Assembly: GCF_030403745.1 (NCBI RefSeq)
Contig: NZ_JAQMWP010000008.1
Location: 1-64,000 of the forward strand
Source: Streptomyces sp. S.PB5
GTDB taxonomy: Bacteria; Actinomycetota; Actinomycetes; Streptomycetales; Streptomycetaceae
DNA length: 64,000 bases
Direction of reading: 5' to 3'
Shown here: positions 7,477-15,662 of the stretch, piece by piece
Layout of the letters: the number at the start of each line of letters is the position of its first letter
Position numbering within the stretch: position 1 is the first letter of the stretch
Made by a program: the position numbers and the translations under genes
The notes under the pieces: generated by a model
Seen by the model: the letters and a program-made list of their open reading frames with translations, nothing else
The model's database searches: none
Told to the model about the DNA's origin: nothing

Positions 7477-9135
7477 CTACGGCAGCAGCACCAGCCCCGC
7501 CACGAAGACCAGCGCCAGGATCAGCGCGAGCGGCCACTGCGGACGTCCGCGCTCCCGGTCGCTCGCGGCGACGGTGGGCCGCAGCGCCGGGTCCTTCCAC
7601 ATCGCGGTGATCTCGGCGGCGGTGCGCTCGTAGGGGTGGATCCAGCCGCAGCGGAGCTCCAGCCTGGGCCAGCGGGCGCTGTGCATGGTCCAGGTGGTGA
7701 AGGTGGCCCGCTTGCTGTCGATCGTCAGCTCGCTGCCCTTGCAACGGACGACGCGGATGTCGTCCCAGGCGATGTGGCGGGTGCGGCGGAACCCGTTGAA
7801 CCAGAGGCCCTCGCTGTCGGCGGTGACGGTCCACGCGATCCGGTGCGACAGGAACAGGGAACCGGCCGCCACCAGGGTGCCGCAGAGGACGTACCGCCAG
7901 AACCAGCCGCTCTCGTTCATGACGACCGGGACGAACCACAAGACGATCACGACAGCGGTGAGCCGGTCCGTCCACCCCGCACGCCACCGCCGTACGGCCC
8001 CCGACCCGGGCTCGGCGACCGCCGCCTCTGCGGCGATCCGGCCCAGTTCCTGGTACGCCGCCTTACGCGTCCCCGCCCGCTTCTCCCCCACGATCCGGCG
8101 CCGCCCGAACCCGTCCGACAGCGGCCGTACGGGCCCCTGCGAGCGCTCGGTCACCGGCGGCTCTTCCGGGTCCTCGTCGGCGCTGACGAGGAGGATCTCG
8201 GCGCCGTCGTGGGGGGTGCCGTAGAGGACGGCCTCGCGCAGGGGGCCGGGCTCGCCGCTGTCGACACGGTCGAAGAGCGCCTCTATCTCCGCCTCGTCCT
8301 CGTCGTCGTCCTCGTCGTCGTCCGCTTTCTCGAAGAAGGGCTCACCCTCGTCGTCCAGCTCCGACACCGAGACCGTGAACAGCGGCCGCAGCGCGCCCAG
8401 GTCGTCGGCCGCGTAGACCTCGGTCTCCACATCCGCGTTCTCCCGTACGAGGACGCGCAGGACGGGGACGGGGGCGCGGCGCAGCGCGGCGGCCCGGCGG
8501 CGGCCGAGGAGGCCGGAGAGTACGACGGTGAGGCCGAGCCCGCTCCCGAAGAGGGCAGCCGTGCGGAGGAGGCCGTCATCGGCCCCGGTCGTGGCGGCCG
8601 TCACGGCGCCGGCCGTGGTCACGATGGCACCGAACCCGATGAGGGCCTTGCCCCGCAGGAACGTCTTGCCCTTGTCGGGCAGTACGGCCGTCACCCCACC
8701 GGCCGCCGCCAGCGCCGTCTCCCGCTGCCGCCGCCGCGCGACCAGCCGCAGCATGGCGACCACCCAGACGAGCAGCAGGACAGCCAGCACGGGCACACTC
8801 ACGGCCCACTCCATCGGCTGCTGGAGAGGGACCACGAACAGCAGAACCGGCACCGAGAAGCGCACCACCTCGGGCCGCGCCACCAGCCACACCCCGTGCA
8901 GCGCCAGTACGGCGGCCGCCCACGGCGCCACATCGGCGTGCCGGCTCAGCAGGAGCGCGCCGACCAGCCCGGCCACGACCGCGCCGACCTGCACACCCAT
9001 GTCGAACCGTACCGGCACCCAGCGCGCGGGCGCGGCCTCCGCCCATCGCCGTGCCTGCTCCCCGTCCCAGGGAAGACAGCCGTCGGGTATCGCGGACGCG
9101 GGCAGCGGCAACGGCCGCTGGAGGTTCGTGCTCAT
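7477..9135 (-). CDS. PH-domain membrane protein, hypothetical
   Basis: A 552-residue protein from ATG 9135; an upstream GTG/ATG would add 28 Cys-containing residues with no support. Hydrophobic pairs lie at roughly 50-100, 110-145, 175-230 and 430-475. An acidic linker (EKADDDEDDDEDEAEIE) lies near residue 275. The last ~90 residues look like a bacterial PH domain of the type found in Mtb low-molecular-weight antigen 6 (WTVTADSEGLWFNGF, then WDDIRVVRCKGSELTI). No enzymatic motif is seen. It and the next gene (9250-9879) are two paralogous-type PH membrane proteins, probably co-transcribed. Function unknown. Confidence 0.7.
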   Translation of the reverse strand: MSTNLQRPLPLPASAIPDGCLPWDGEQARRWAEAAPARWVPVRFDMGVQVGAVVAGLVGALLLSRHADVAPWAAAVLALHGVWLVARPEVVRFSVPVLLFVVPLQQPMEWAVSVPVLAVLLLVWVVAMLRLVARRRQRETALAAAGGVTAVLPDKGKTFLRGKALIGFGAIVTTAGAVTAATTGADDGLLRTAALFGSGLGLTVVLSGLLGRRRAAALRRAPVPVLRVLVRENADVETEVYAADDLGALRPLFTVSVSELDDEGEPFFEKADDDEDDDEDEAEIEALFDRVDSGEPGPLREAVLYGTPHDGAEILLVSADEDPEEPPVTERSQGPVRPLSDGFGRRRIVGEKRAGTRKAAYQELGRIAAEAAVAEPGSGAVRRWRAGWTDRLTAVVIVLWFVPVVMNESGWFWRYVLCGTLVAAGSLFLSHRIAWTVTADSEGLWFNGFRRTRHIAWDDIRVVRCKGSELTIDSKRATFTTWTMHSARWPRLELRCGWIHPYERTAAEITAMWKDPALRPTVAASDRERGRPQWPLALILALVFVAGLVLLP

Positions 9136-9249
9136 CGTCTTCCAGACACTCGGACCACATGTGTGGTTGCAGTCCTCGGGTCCTTTTCCGGGCGGTACGC
9201 CGAGGTGGGCGCACATCATGGCGCCGGAAACCGTGAAGGGAAAGGCGCG

Positions 9250-9879
9250 TCAGCCCGTGGCCAGAAGGATCGCCAGCAGTACCGCTCCGGCCAGCGCCGG
9301 GCCGAAGATCTCGTACGCCCAGCGCACCGTCACCTCGCCCTGTGCGCTCTCCGCGTTCCCGCGGGTCTCCGCCAGTTCGCGCAGGTCGTCCATGACCTTG
9401 TCGTTCTTGGCCCGCGCGGGGCCCTCGTCGGGCGCCGGGCCGCCCGACAGCCCGAGCCCGAGCCCGCCCGCACGGCCACCGGCGCGCTCCCCGCGCTCGG
9501 CCTTCGCGATCCGGCGCGTCGCCTTCTTGCGGTCCCGCAGCGACACCGGAAGGGCCCAGAGCTGGAACTTGGTGCCGGACGCGGCGATGACCTCATTGGA
9601 GTAACCGGAGGCCAGCGAGGCGACCTGCCCCCAGGGCAGCACGACGATGCGGAAGGGGTTGCGGACGCGCAGGCGGTCGTCGTCGGCGAAGACGGCGGGG
9701 CGCAGTGTGAAGGCGACGATCAGCGGGACCACGAGGATCATCGCGGCGAGCGCCAGCCAGGGCGTGCGGTCCTCGCCCTGGAACAGGGCGTCGATGCCGA
9801 GCCAGAGGACGATGGCCAGCAGCAGGACGCCTCCGGCGATGCCGGCGGATGAGCGGTAGGTCCGGTCCTTGGTCGTCAT
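9250..9879 (-). CDS. small PH-domain membrane protein
   Basis: A 209-residue protein from ATG 9879. Two N-terminal membrane segments (residues about 14-33 and 43-63) precede a PH-like domain (DDDRLRVRNPFRIVVLPWGQ, typical of the bPH_6 group). A Gly/Lys/Arg-rich charged linker follows, then a C-terminal hydrophobic anchor (GPALAGAVLLAILLATG). Upstream in-frame codons overlap the deoC promoter and are not used. It is transcribed towards the 552-residue PH protein, and the two may form one unit with a 115-bp gap. Function unknown. Confidence 0.75.
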   Translation of the reverse strand: MTTKDRTYRSSAGIAGGVLLLAIVLWLGIDALFQGEDRTPWLALAAMILVVPLIVAFTLRPAVFADDDRLRVRNPFRIVVLPWGQVASLASGYSNEVIAASGTKFQLWALPVSLRDRKKATRRIAKAERGERAGGRAGGLGLGLSGGPAPDEGPARAKNDKVMDDLRELAETRGNAESAQGEVTVRWAYEIFGPALAGAVLLAILLATG

Positions 9880-9961
9880 GAGCCCGATTCTGCACGACGG
9901 TGCCGGGGACGCTCGTACGCGGTGCCGCCGTCGGAGATGAGCACCCGGGGGTGTACAGCCG

Positions 9962-9973
9962 CTACGCGCGTAG
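9962..9973. promoter_or_regulatory. nucleoside-regulon palindrome, deoC copy
   Basis: CTACGCGCGTAG, identical to the punA and add copies. Its last three bases start a possible -10 (TAGATA, 9971-9976). Another, TATGCT (9975-9980), ends exactly 6 nt before GTG 9987, suggesting a leaderless or nearly leaderless deoC transcript. A bound repressor would cover the -10. Confidence 0.7.
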
Positions 9974-9992
9974 ATATGCTCGGCTGGTGACC

Positions 9993-10952
9993 ATGCCCAC
10001 CACTGCATCTACCGCACACCCGCTTACGGATGTCACCGCGTCCGACAGCACGCTGCGTCGCTTCCTCCACGGGCTGCCCGGCGTCGACGCGGTCGGCCTG
10101 GAGGCGCGCGCCGCCTCCCTCGGCACCCGTTCCATCAAGACGACCGCGAAGGCGTACGCCATCGACCTCGCCATCTCGATGGTCGACCTGACGACGCTGG
10201 AAGGCGCGGACACCCCGGGCAAGGTCCGGGCGCTCGGCGCCAAGGCGGTCCACCCCGACCCGACCGACCGTACGACACCGGCGACCGCGGCCGTCTGCGT
10301 CTACCCCGACATGGTGGCCGCCGCCAAGGAGGCCGTCGCCGGTTCGACCGTGAAGGTCGCCTCGGTCGCCACCGCCTTCCCGGCGGGCCGCGCGGCCCTC
10401 GACGTCAAGCTCGCCGACGTGCGCGACGCCGTCGCCGCGGGTGCCGACGAGATCGACATGGTCATCGACCGCGGGGCGTTCCTCGCGGGCCACTACATGA
10501 AGGTGTACGACGAGATCGTCGCCGTGAAGGAGGCCTGCGGGACCAGCGCCCGTCTGAAGGTCATCTTCGAGACCGGCGAGCTGTCGACGTACGACAACAT
10601 CCGGCGTGCCAGCTGGCTCGGCATGCTGGCGGGCGCGGACTTCATCAAGACGTCCACGGGCAAGGTCGCGGTCAACGCCACCCCCGCCAACACCCTGCTG
10701 ATGCTGGAGGCCGTACGGGACTTCCGTGCCGCCACCGGCGTCCAGATCGGCGTGAAGCCGGCCGGCGGCATCAGGACGACGAAGGACGCGATCAAGTTCC
10801 TCGTCCTGGTCAACGAGACCGTCGGCGCGGACTGGCTGGACAACCACTGGTTCCGCTTCGGCGCCTCCTCGCTCCTGAACGACCTGCTGATGCAGCGTCA
10901 GAAGCTGGCCACCGGCCGTTACTCCGGCCCCGACTACGTGACGGTGGACTGA
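9993..10952 (+). CDS. deoC: deoxyribose-phosphate aldolase
   Basis: DERA, 319 residues from ATG 9993; GTG 9987 two codons earlier is the leaderless alternative. It splits 2-deoxyribose-5-phosphate into glyceraldehyde-3-phosphate and acetaldehyde. The Schiff-base Lys is K219 in FIKTSTGK and the proton-relay Lys is K255 in VKPAGGIR. LKVIFETGEL carries the third conserved position. The length matches the long (~320-residue) DeoC form of actinobacteria and animals rather than the ~250-residue E. coli form. It is followed after 5 bp by an aldehyde dehydrogenase that could oxidise the acetaldehyde. Operator at 9962-9973. Confidence 0.95.
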   Translation: MPTTASTAHPLTDVTASDSTLRRFLHGLPGVDAVGLEARAASLGTRSIKTTAKAYAIDLAISMVDLTTLEGADTPGKVRALGAKAVHPDPTDRTTPATAAVCVYPDMVAAAKEAVAGSTVKVASVATAFPAGRAALDVKLADVRDAVAAGADEIDMVIDRGAFLAGHYMKVYDEIVAVKEACGTSARLKVIFETGELSTYDNIRRASWLGMLAGADFIKTSTGKVAVNATPANTLLMLEAVRDFRAATGVQIGVKPAGGIRTTKDAIKFLVLVNETVGADWLDNHWFRFGASSLLNDLLMQRQKLATGRYSGPDYVTVD

Positions 10953-10957
10953 TCACC

Positions 10958-12400
10958 ATGGCATCCGCATCTGCTTTCGAGTACGCCCCGGCGCCCGAGT
11001 CCCGCTCGGTCGTCGACATCGCACCCTCCTACGGCCTGTTCATCGACGGCGAGTTCGTGGAGGCGGCGGACGGCAAGGTCTTCAAGACCGTCTCCCCCGC
11101 GACCGAGGAGGTCCTCTCCGAGATCGCCCAGGCGGGCGAGGCGGACGTCGACCGCGCGGTCAAGGCCGCCCGCAAGGCCTTCGAGAAGTGGTCGGCGCTG
11201 CCCGGCTCGGAGCGCGCCAAGTACCTGTTCCGCATCGCCCGGATCATCCAGGAGCGCAGCCGCGAGCTCGCGGTCCTGGAGACCCTGGACAACGGCAAAC
11301 CCATCAAGGAGACCCGCGACGCCGACCTCCCCCTGGTCGCCGCGCACTTCTTCTACTACGCGGGCTGGGCCGACAAGCTCGACCACGCGGGCTTCGGCGC
11401 GAACCCACGTCCGTTGGGCGTCGCCGGCCAGGTCATCCCCTGGAACTTCCCCCTGCTGATGCTGGCGTGGAAGATCGCCCCGGCGCTGGCGACGGGCAAC
11501 ACGGTGGTCCTCAAGCCCGCCGAGACGACCCCCCTCTCGGCGCTGTTCTTCGCGGACATCTGCCGCCAGGCGGGCCTGCCCAAGGGCGTCGTCAACATCC
11601 TTCCGGGATACGGCGACACAGGCGCGGCCCTCGTCGAGCACCCCGACGTGAACAAGGTGGCCTTCACCGGCTCCACGGCGGTCGGCAAGGCGATCGCCCG
11701 GCAGGTGGCGGGCACGAAGAAGAAGGTCACCCTCGAACTGGGCGGCAAGGGCGCGAACATCGTCTTCGACGACGCCCCGATCGACCAGGCGGTGGAAGGC
11801 ATCGTCAACGGGATCTTCTTCAACCAGGGCCAGGTCTGCTGCGCGGGCTCCCGGCTCCTCGTCCAGGAGTCGATCCAGGACGAGCTGATGGACTCCCTCA
11901 AGCGCCGCCTGTCCACCCTCCGCCTCGGCGACCCGCTGGACAAGAACACGGACATCGGCGCGATCAACTCCGCCGAACAGCTCGCCCGCATCACCTCCCT
12001 GGTGGAGCAGGGCGAGGCGGAGGGCGCCGAGCGCTGGTCCCCGGCCTGCGACATCCCGTCCGCCGGCTACTGGTTCGCCCCGACGCTCTTCACGAACGTC
12101 ACCCAGGCGCACACCATCGCCCGCGACGAGATCTTCGGCCCGGTCCTGTCGGTCCTGACCTTCCGCACCCCCGACGAGGCGGTCGCGAAGGCCAACAACA
12201 GCCAGTACGGCCTGTCGGCGGGCATCTGGACGGAGAAGGGCTCGCGGATCCTCGCCGTGGCGAGCAAGCTCCGCGCGGGCGTCATCTGGTCCAACACGTT
12301 CAACAAGTTCGACCCGACCTCGCCGTTCGGCGGCTACAAGGAGTCGGGCTTCGGCCGCGAGGGCGGTCGGCACGGCCTGGAGGCGTACCTCGATGTCTGA
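10958..12400 (+). CDS. aldehyde dehydrogenase, full length
   Basis: A 480-residue NAD(P)-dependent aldehyde dehydrogenase starting 5 bp after the deoC stop. The cofactor motif is GQVIPWNFPLLM. The general-base Glu is in LELGGKGAN, the catalytic Cys is C294 in GQVCCAGSRL, and the C-terminal motif is SPFGGYKESGFGREGG. The link to deoC suggests removal of acetaldehyde to acetate, which is inference. The stop overlaps the start of the next gene by 8 nt, so the two are translationally coupled. Together their lengths (480 + 299) equal that of one ALDH16 protein. Confidence 0.92.
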   Translation: MASASAFEYAPAPESRSVVDIAPSYGLFIDGEFVEAADGKVFKTVSPATEEVLSEIAQAGEADVDRAVKAARKAFEKWSALPGSERAKYLFRIARIIQERSRELAVLETLDNGKPIKETRDADLPLVAAHFFYYAGWADKLDHAGFGANPRPLGVAGQVIPWNFPLLMLAWKIAPALATGNTVVLKPAETTPLSALFFADICRQAGLPKGVVNILPGYGDTGAALVEHPDVNKVAFTGSTAVGKAIARQVAGTKKKVTLELGGKGANIVFDDAPIDQAVEGIVNGIFFNQGQVCCAGSRLLVQESIQDELMDSLKRRLSTLRLGDPLDKNTDIGAINSAEQLARITSLVEQGEAEGAERWSPACDIPSAGYWFAPTLFTNVTQAHTIARDEIFGPVLSVLTFRTPDEAVAKANNSQYGLSAGIWTEKGSRILAVASKLRAGVIWSNTFNKFDPTSPFGGYKESGFGREGGRHGLEAYLDV

Positions 12401-13292
12401 TCAGAACCGTCTGAGCGTCTTCAAGACCTACAAGCTGTACGTCGGGGGCAAGTTCCCCCGCTCCGAAAGCGGCCGGGTGTACGAAGTGACCGACTCCAAG
12501 GGCAACTGGCTGGCGAACGCGCCCCTTTCGTCCCGCAAGGACGCCCGTGACGCGGTGGTCGCCGCCCGCAAGGCGTTCGGCGGCTGGGCGGGCGCGACGG
12601 CGTACAACCGCGGTCAGATCCTGTACCGCGTCGCCGAGATGCTGGAGGGCCGCAAGGCGCAGTTCGTGCGCGAAGTGGCCGAGGCGGAGGGCCTTTCGAA
12701 GACCAAGGCCGCCGACCAGGTCGACGCGACGATCGACCGCTGGGTCTGGTACGCGGGCTGGACCGACAAGATCGCCCAGGTGATCGGCGGCGCGAACCCG
12801 GTGGCGGGCCCGTACTTCAACCTGTCCTCCCCGGAACCGACGGGTGTCGTCGTGGTCCTGGCCCCGCAGGAGTCGTCCTTCCTGGGCCTGGTCTCGGTCG
12901 TCGCCCCGGTCATCGCGACCGGCAACACGGCGATCGTGATCGCGTCCGAGAAGGCCCCGCTCCCGGCCCTGTCCCTCGGCGAGGTGCTGGCCACCTCGGA
13001 CGTCCCCGGCGGTGTCGTCAACGTCCTGTCCGGCCGTACGGCGGAGATCGCGGCGCCGCTGGCCGCGCACCAGGACGTCAACGCGATCGATCTCGCCGGC
13101 GCCGACGACGTGCTGGCGAAGGAGCTGGAGATCGCGGCGGCGGACAATCTGAAGCGGGTTCTCCGTCCACAGCCTGTGGACGAGGTCGACTGGTCGGCGA
13201 CTCCGGGGATCGACCGGCTGACGGCGTTCCTGGAGACGAAGACGGTCTGGCACCCGACGGGGTCGCTGGGCGCGTCCGGCTCGTCGTACTGA
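12393..13292 (+). CDS. truncated, non-catalytic aldehyde dehydrogenase homologue
   Basis: A 299-residue ALDH-family protein from ATG 12393, overlapping the previous gene by 8 nt. Residues 1-240 align by eye with the oligomerisation and NAD-binding regions of ALDH (YVGGKFPRSESG, ARKAFGGWAGAT, YAGWTDKIAQVIGGANPV, VVVLAPQESSFLG, ATGNTAIVIAS). It then runs to a family-like C-terminal tail (DWSATPGIDRLTAFLETKTVWHP). The catalytic-domain segment carrying the Glu and Cys is absent. It therefore cannot be an independent dehydrogenase. It is likely a regulatory or structural partner of the full-length enzyme, like the second domain of ALDH16. It is not a random decay product: the reading frame is clean and coupled. 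Confidence 0.85.
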   Translation: MSDQNRLSVFKTYKLYVGGKFPRSESGRVYEVTDSKGNWLANAPLSSRKDARDAVVAARKAFGGWAGATAYNRGQILYRVAEMLEGRKAQFVREVAEAEGLSKTKAADQVDATIDRWVWYAGWTDKIAQVIGGANPVAGPYFNLSSPEPTGVVVVLAPQESSFLGLVSVVAPVIATGNTAIVIASEKAPLPALSLGEVLATSDVPGGVVNVLSGRTAEIAAPLAAHQDVNAIDLAGADDVLAKELEIAAADNLKRVLRPQPVDEVDWSATPGIDRLTAFLETKTVWHPTGSLGASGSSY

Positions 13293-13310
13293 CGCGGGCC
13301 GCAGAGACCG

Positions 13311-13352
13311 GAGAGCCGTGTCTCCCCTCCGTCCGGGGGAGGCGCGGCTCTC
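13311..13352 (+). terminator. terminator after the deoC-ALDH operon
   Basis: GAGAGCCG (13311-13318) pairs with CGGCTCTC (13345-13352). An inner CTCCCC/GGGGGAG stem between them extends the hairpin. It begins 19 bp after the stop of the truncated ALDH gene. Confidence 0.7.
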
Positions 13353-13609
13353 TGTGTGCCGTCGTCACTGGTTGTCGAGTCGTGAGTGCTCGTCGAGCCG
13401 TCAGTGGTCGTTGAGGAGACTCGCCGCCCGGCCGACCACCGGGATGCTCCCGATGGACTGCGCCTGCGCCCAGGGCGGCACGTTTCCGACCCCCTCTCCA
13501 TGCACCGAGTAACCGGATAGACACGAAGGGTAGTTGAGGTGTGACGCTTGCTTCAAAGCCGGCCCGCGGGGTCGATGAACAGCAGGTGAATGCCTCACAC
13601 TGGTGTCCC

Positions 13610-14248
13610 GTGAGTTCCCCTTCGTCCATACCTACGCGAGTCGTGCTGCTCTGCGGCCCCTCCGGCTCCGGCAAGTCCCTTCTCGCGGCCCGCTCCGGTC
13701 TTCCGGTGCTGCGCCTCGACGACTTCTACAAGGAGGGCGACGACCCGACTCTGCCGCTGGTGGCGGGGAGCTCCGACATCGACTGGGACCATCCCGAGTC
13801 CTGGGACGCGGACGTGGCGATCGCGGCGATCACCGAACTGTGCCGCACGGGCCGTACGGACGTCCCGCAGTACGACATCTCGCTCAGCGCCCGCACCGGC
13901 GCCGAGACCGTGGACATCGGGCGGACCCCGCTGTTCATCGCGGAGGGCATCTTCGCCGCCGAGATCGTCACGCGCTGCCAGGAGCTGGGTGTGCTGGCCG
14001 ACGCGCTGTGTCTGAGCCGGGGCCCGGTGCGGACGTTCCGCCGCCGCTTCCTGCGGGACCTCAAGGAGGGCCGCAAGTCGGTGCCGTTCCTGCTGCGGCG
14101 GGGCTGGCGGCTGATGCGGCAGGAGCGGACGATCGTCGCCCGCCAGACCGCGCTCGGCGCCCACGCCTGCGACAAGGACGAGGCGCTGGGCCGGCTCGCG
14201 GCGGCCGCGGCGGGCCGCCGTCCGGCGGCTTCGACTCCGGCGGGCTGA
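13610..14248 (+). CDS. uridine-kinase-like P-loop ATPase
   Basis: A 212-residue protein from GTG 13610; an upstream GTG at 13541 would add 23 residues without conserved character. The Walker A motif GPSGSGKS lies near the N terminus, followed by LRLDDFYKEGDD, the substrate-loop motif of uridine/phosphoribulokinase-like proteins, and the Walker-B-like PLFIAEGIFAAEI. RRFLRDLKEGRKS resembles the lid region. The expected reaction is ATP-dependent phosphorylation of uridine or cytidine, fitting the surrounding nucleoside genes. It lacks the CTACGCGCGTAG operator. Substrate specificity is not established. Confidence 0.75.
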   Translation: MSSPSSIPTRVVLLCGPSGSGKSLLAARSGLPVLRLDDFYKEGDDPTLPLVAGSSDIDWDHPESWDADVAIAAITELCRTGRTDVPQYDISLSARTGAETVDIGRTPLFIAEGIFAAEIVTRCQELGVLADALCLSRGPVRTFRRRFLRDLKEGRKSVPFLLRRGWRLMRQERTIVARQTALGAHACDKDEALGRLAAAAAGRRPAASTPAG

Positions 14249-14279
14249 ACGACTTCAGTGCCTTCGTCGTCGTAGGACC

Positions 14280-14603
14280 ATGACGATCAGACGTGGAGCA
14301 CTGTTGGTGACGGCGGCGATGCTGGCTCTGGCCGGATGCGGCCAGTCGAGCGGCTCGGCCTCCTGCGCGGGCCTGGTGACCTATGACGGGCGGGGCTATC
14401 TGCCCACCGAGAAGTCCGCCTTCACCGTCGGCGAGCGGCTGGGCACCGCCACGGTCGAGGCCTGCGACGACACCGGGGACGGCGTGGACAACGGCTCTCC
14501 CGAGCGCCGGACCGGTGCGTACGCCATCGAGGGCCTCGACCCGGCCGAGGGGGTCGCCGTCGGGGACACGCCCGGCGAGGTGGCTCCCATGGCGGCCCGC
14601 TGA
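14280..14603 (+). CDS. small lipoprotein (DUF6281-like)
   Basis: A 107-residue predicted lipoprotein. The signal peptide with lipobox LAGC ends at Cys20, and the mature part contains two further Cys (SASCAGL and EACDDTG) that could form a disulfide. The domain matches my recollection of DUF6281 proteins in Streptomyces (VTYDGRGYLP motif). It follows the uridine-kinase-like gene by 31 bp and is closed by a strong terminator. Role unknown. Confidence 0.75.
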   Translation: MTIRRGALLVTAAMLALAGCGQSSGSASCAGLVTYDGRGYLPTEKSAFTVGERLGTATVEACDDTGDGVDNGSPERRTGAYAIEGLDPAEGVAVGDTPGEVAPMAAR

Positions 14604-14613
14604 GCACACACCG

Positions 14614-14654
14614 AAGCGGGACTGGACGGACCCCCCGGCCCTCCAGTCCCGCTT
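14614..14654 (+). terminator. strong intrinsic terminator
   Basis: AAGCGGGACTGGA (14614-14626) and TCCAGTCCCGCTT (14642-14654) form a perfect 13-bp stem with a 15-nt loop. The stem is followed by TTT, so the run is TTTTT. It starts 11 bp after the lipoprotein stop. Confidence 0.9.
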
Positions 14655-14793
14655 TTTGGTGCTTCCCCCGTGGTGGTGCTTCCCCCGTTTCCCCCCGGTG
14701 GTGCTTCCCCCGTGAAACCCCCCGGTACTGCTCCCCCGTGTCCCCCGTACCACCGCACCGCCGTTACTGCTCCCCCGTGGCGGTGCTCCCCCC
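14655..14793. repeat. C-rich direct repeats 3' of sigQ
   Basis: Four or more imperfect copies of GGTGCTTCCCCCGTG and GTACTGCTCCCCCGTG occupy the space between the terminator and the sigQ stop. On the sigQ-sense strand they read ACGGGGGAAGCACC and give many G5 runs with G-quadruplex potential. One 18-bp stretch, TGCTTCCCCCGTGAAACC (14702-14719), recurs exactly inside the 5' part of sigQ at about 15369-15386. Confidence 0.7.
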
Positions 14794-14798
14794 GACCC

Positions 14799-15542
14799 TC
14801 AGGCGACGAGCTCCCCGAAGGCGTCCTCCTCGTCACGGCCGAAGCTGAGGACCTCGTCCTCGCGCAGTCGACGGAGCGACCGCCAGATGCTGGACTTCAC
14901 CGTGCCGACACTGATGCCGAGGATCTCCGCGATCTCCGGGTCGGTGCGGCCCTCGTAGTAGCGGAGGACCAGCATCGTGCGCTGGAGTTCGGGCAGCCGG
15001 GCCAGCGCCTGCCACAGGACCGCGCGCAGTTCGGTGCCGCGCATCGCGTCCGTGTCGCCGGGCGTCTCCGGCAGTTCCTCGGTCGGGTATTCGTTCAGCT
15101 TGCGGCGGCGCCACGCGCTGATGTGCAGATTGGTCATCGTCCGCCGCAGGTATCCCCCGACGGCGGCCTTGTCACTGATCCGGTCCCATGCCTTGTACGT
15201 CGAGAACAGCGCGCTCTGCAGCAGGTCCTCGGCCTCGAAGCGGTCACCGGTGAGGTGGTAGGCGGTTGCGTACAGGGAGGCACGACGCTCCTGGACGTAG
15301 GCGGTGAACTCCGCCTCCGACAGCGAACGACGCTCCCCCGAGCCCTCCCTGTACGCGCTTCCCCCGTGTGCTTCCCCCGTGAAACCGTCAACCACCGTCA
15401 TGTACGCGGTGTGCTGACGCCCGGCGCCGCGAGCGCACCCCCGCCCGCTCACGGCCCCGGACTTCTCAGAACCCCGGCCCCCGTTCACGTCGTGCAGGCG
15501 CGTGACCACTGCGCTGGTGCTGTTGCTGTGCAGCGTGTTCAT
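14799..15542 (-). CDS. sigQ: SigE-family ECF sigma factor, SigQ
   Basis: A 247-residue ECF sigma factor from ATG 15542; ATG 15401 is a shorter alternative. Residues about 75-145 hold region 2 (RRASLYATAYHLTGDRFEAE, then DLLQSALFSTYKAWDRI). Residues about 170-230 hold region 4 (LQRTMLVLRYYEGRTDPEIA, then ILGISVGTVKSSIWRSL). The first ~75 residues are Ser/Gly-rich and outside the sigma core. It is divergent from afsQ1-afsQ2, exactly the S. coelicolor arrangement (sigQ SCO4908, afsQ1 SCO4907, afsQ2 SCO4906), where SigQ opposes AfsQ1-driven antibiotic production and its promoter is an AfsQ1 target. Part of the N-terminal coding sequence consists of the C-rich repeat also found beyond its stop codon. 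Confidence 0.9.
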   Translation of the reverse strand: MNTLHSNSTSAVVTRLHDVNGGRGSEKSGAVSGRGCARGAGRQHTAYMTVVDGFTGEAHGGSAYREGSGERRSLSEAEFTAYVQERRASLYATAYHLTGDRFEAEDLLQSALFSTYKAWDRISDKAAVGGYLRRTMTNLHISAWRRRKLNEYPTEELPETPGDTDAMRGTELRAVLWQALARLPELQRTMLVLRYYEGRTDPEIAEILGISVGTVKSSIWRSLRRLREDEVLSFGRDEEDAFGELVA

Positions 15543-15662
15543 CTCGCGCCCCCCGTCGTGGACTTCCGGTGTTCGGCTTGCTCAGGCGGTGGAGTTCGTT
15601 GCCGCTTCCTTGCCTGTGCCGAAAAGCTTGCCCTCGCACCTTCATGGCCGTGTCCGCCGACT

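Noticed and set aside
12393..13292. Truncated ALDH as a pseudogene
   Set aside because: The frame is intact, translationally coupled, with normal codon use and its own conserved-looking C terminus. It looks like a maintained non-catalytic subunit.
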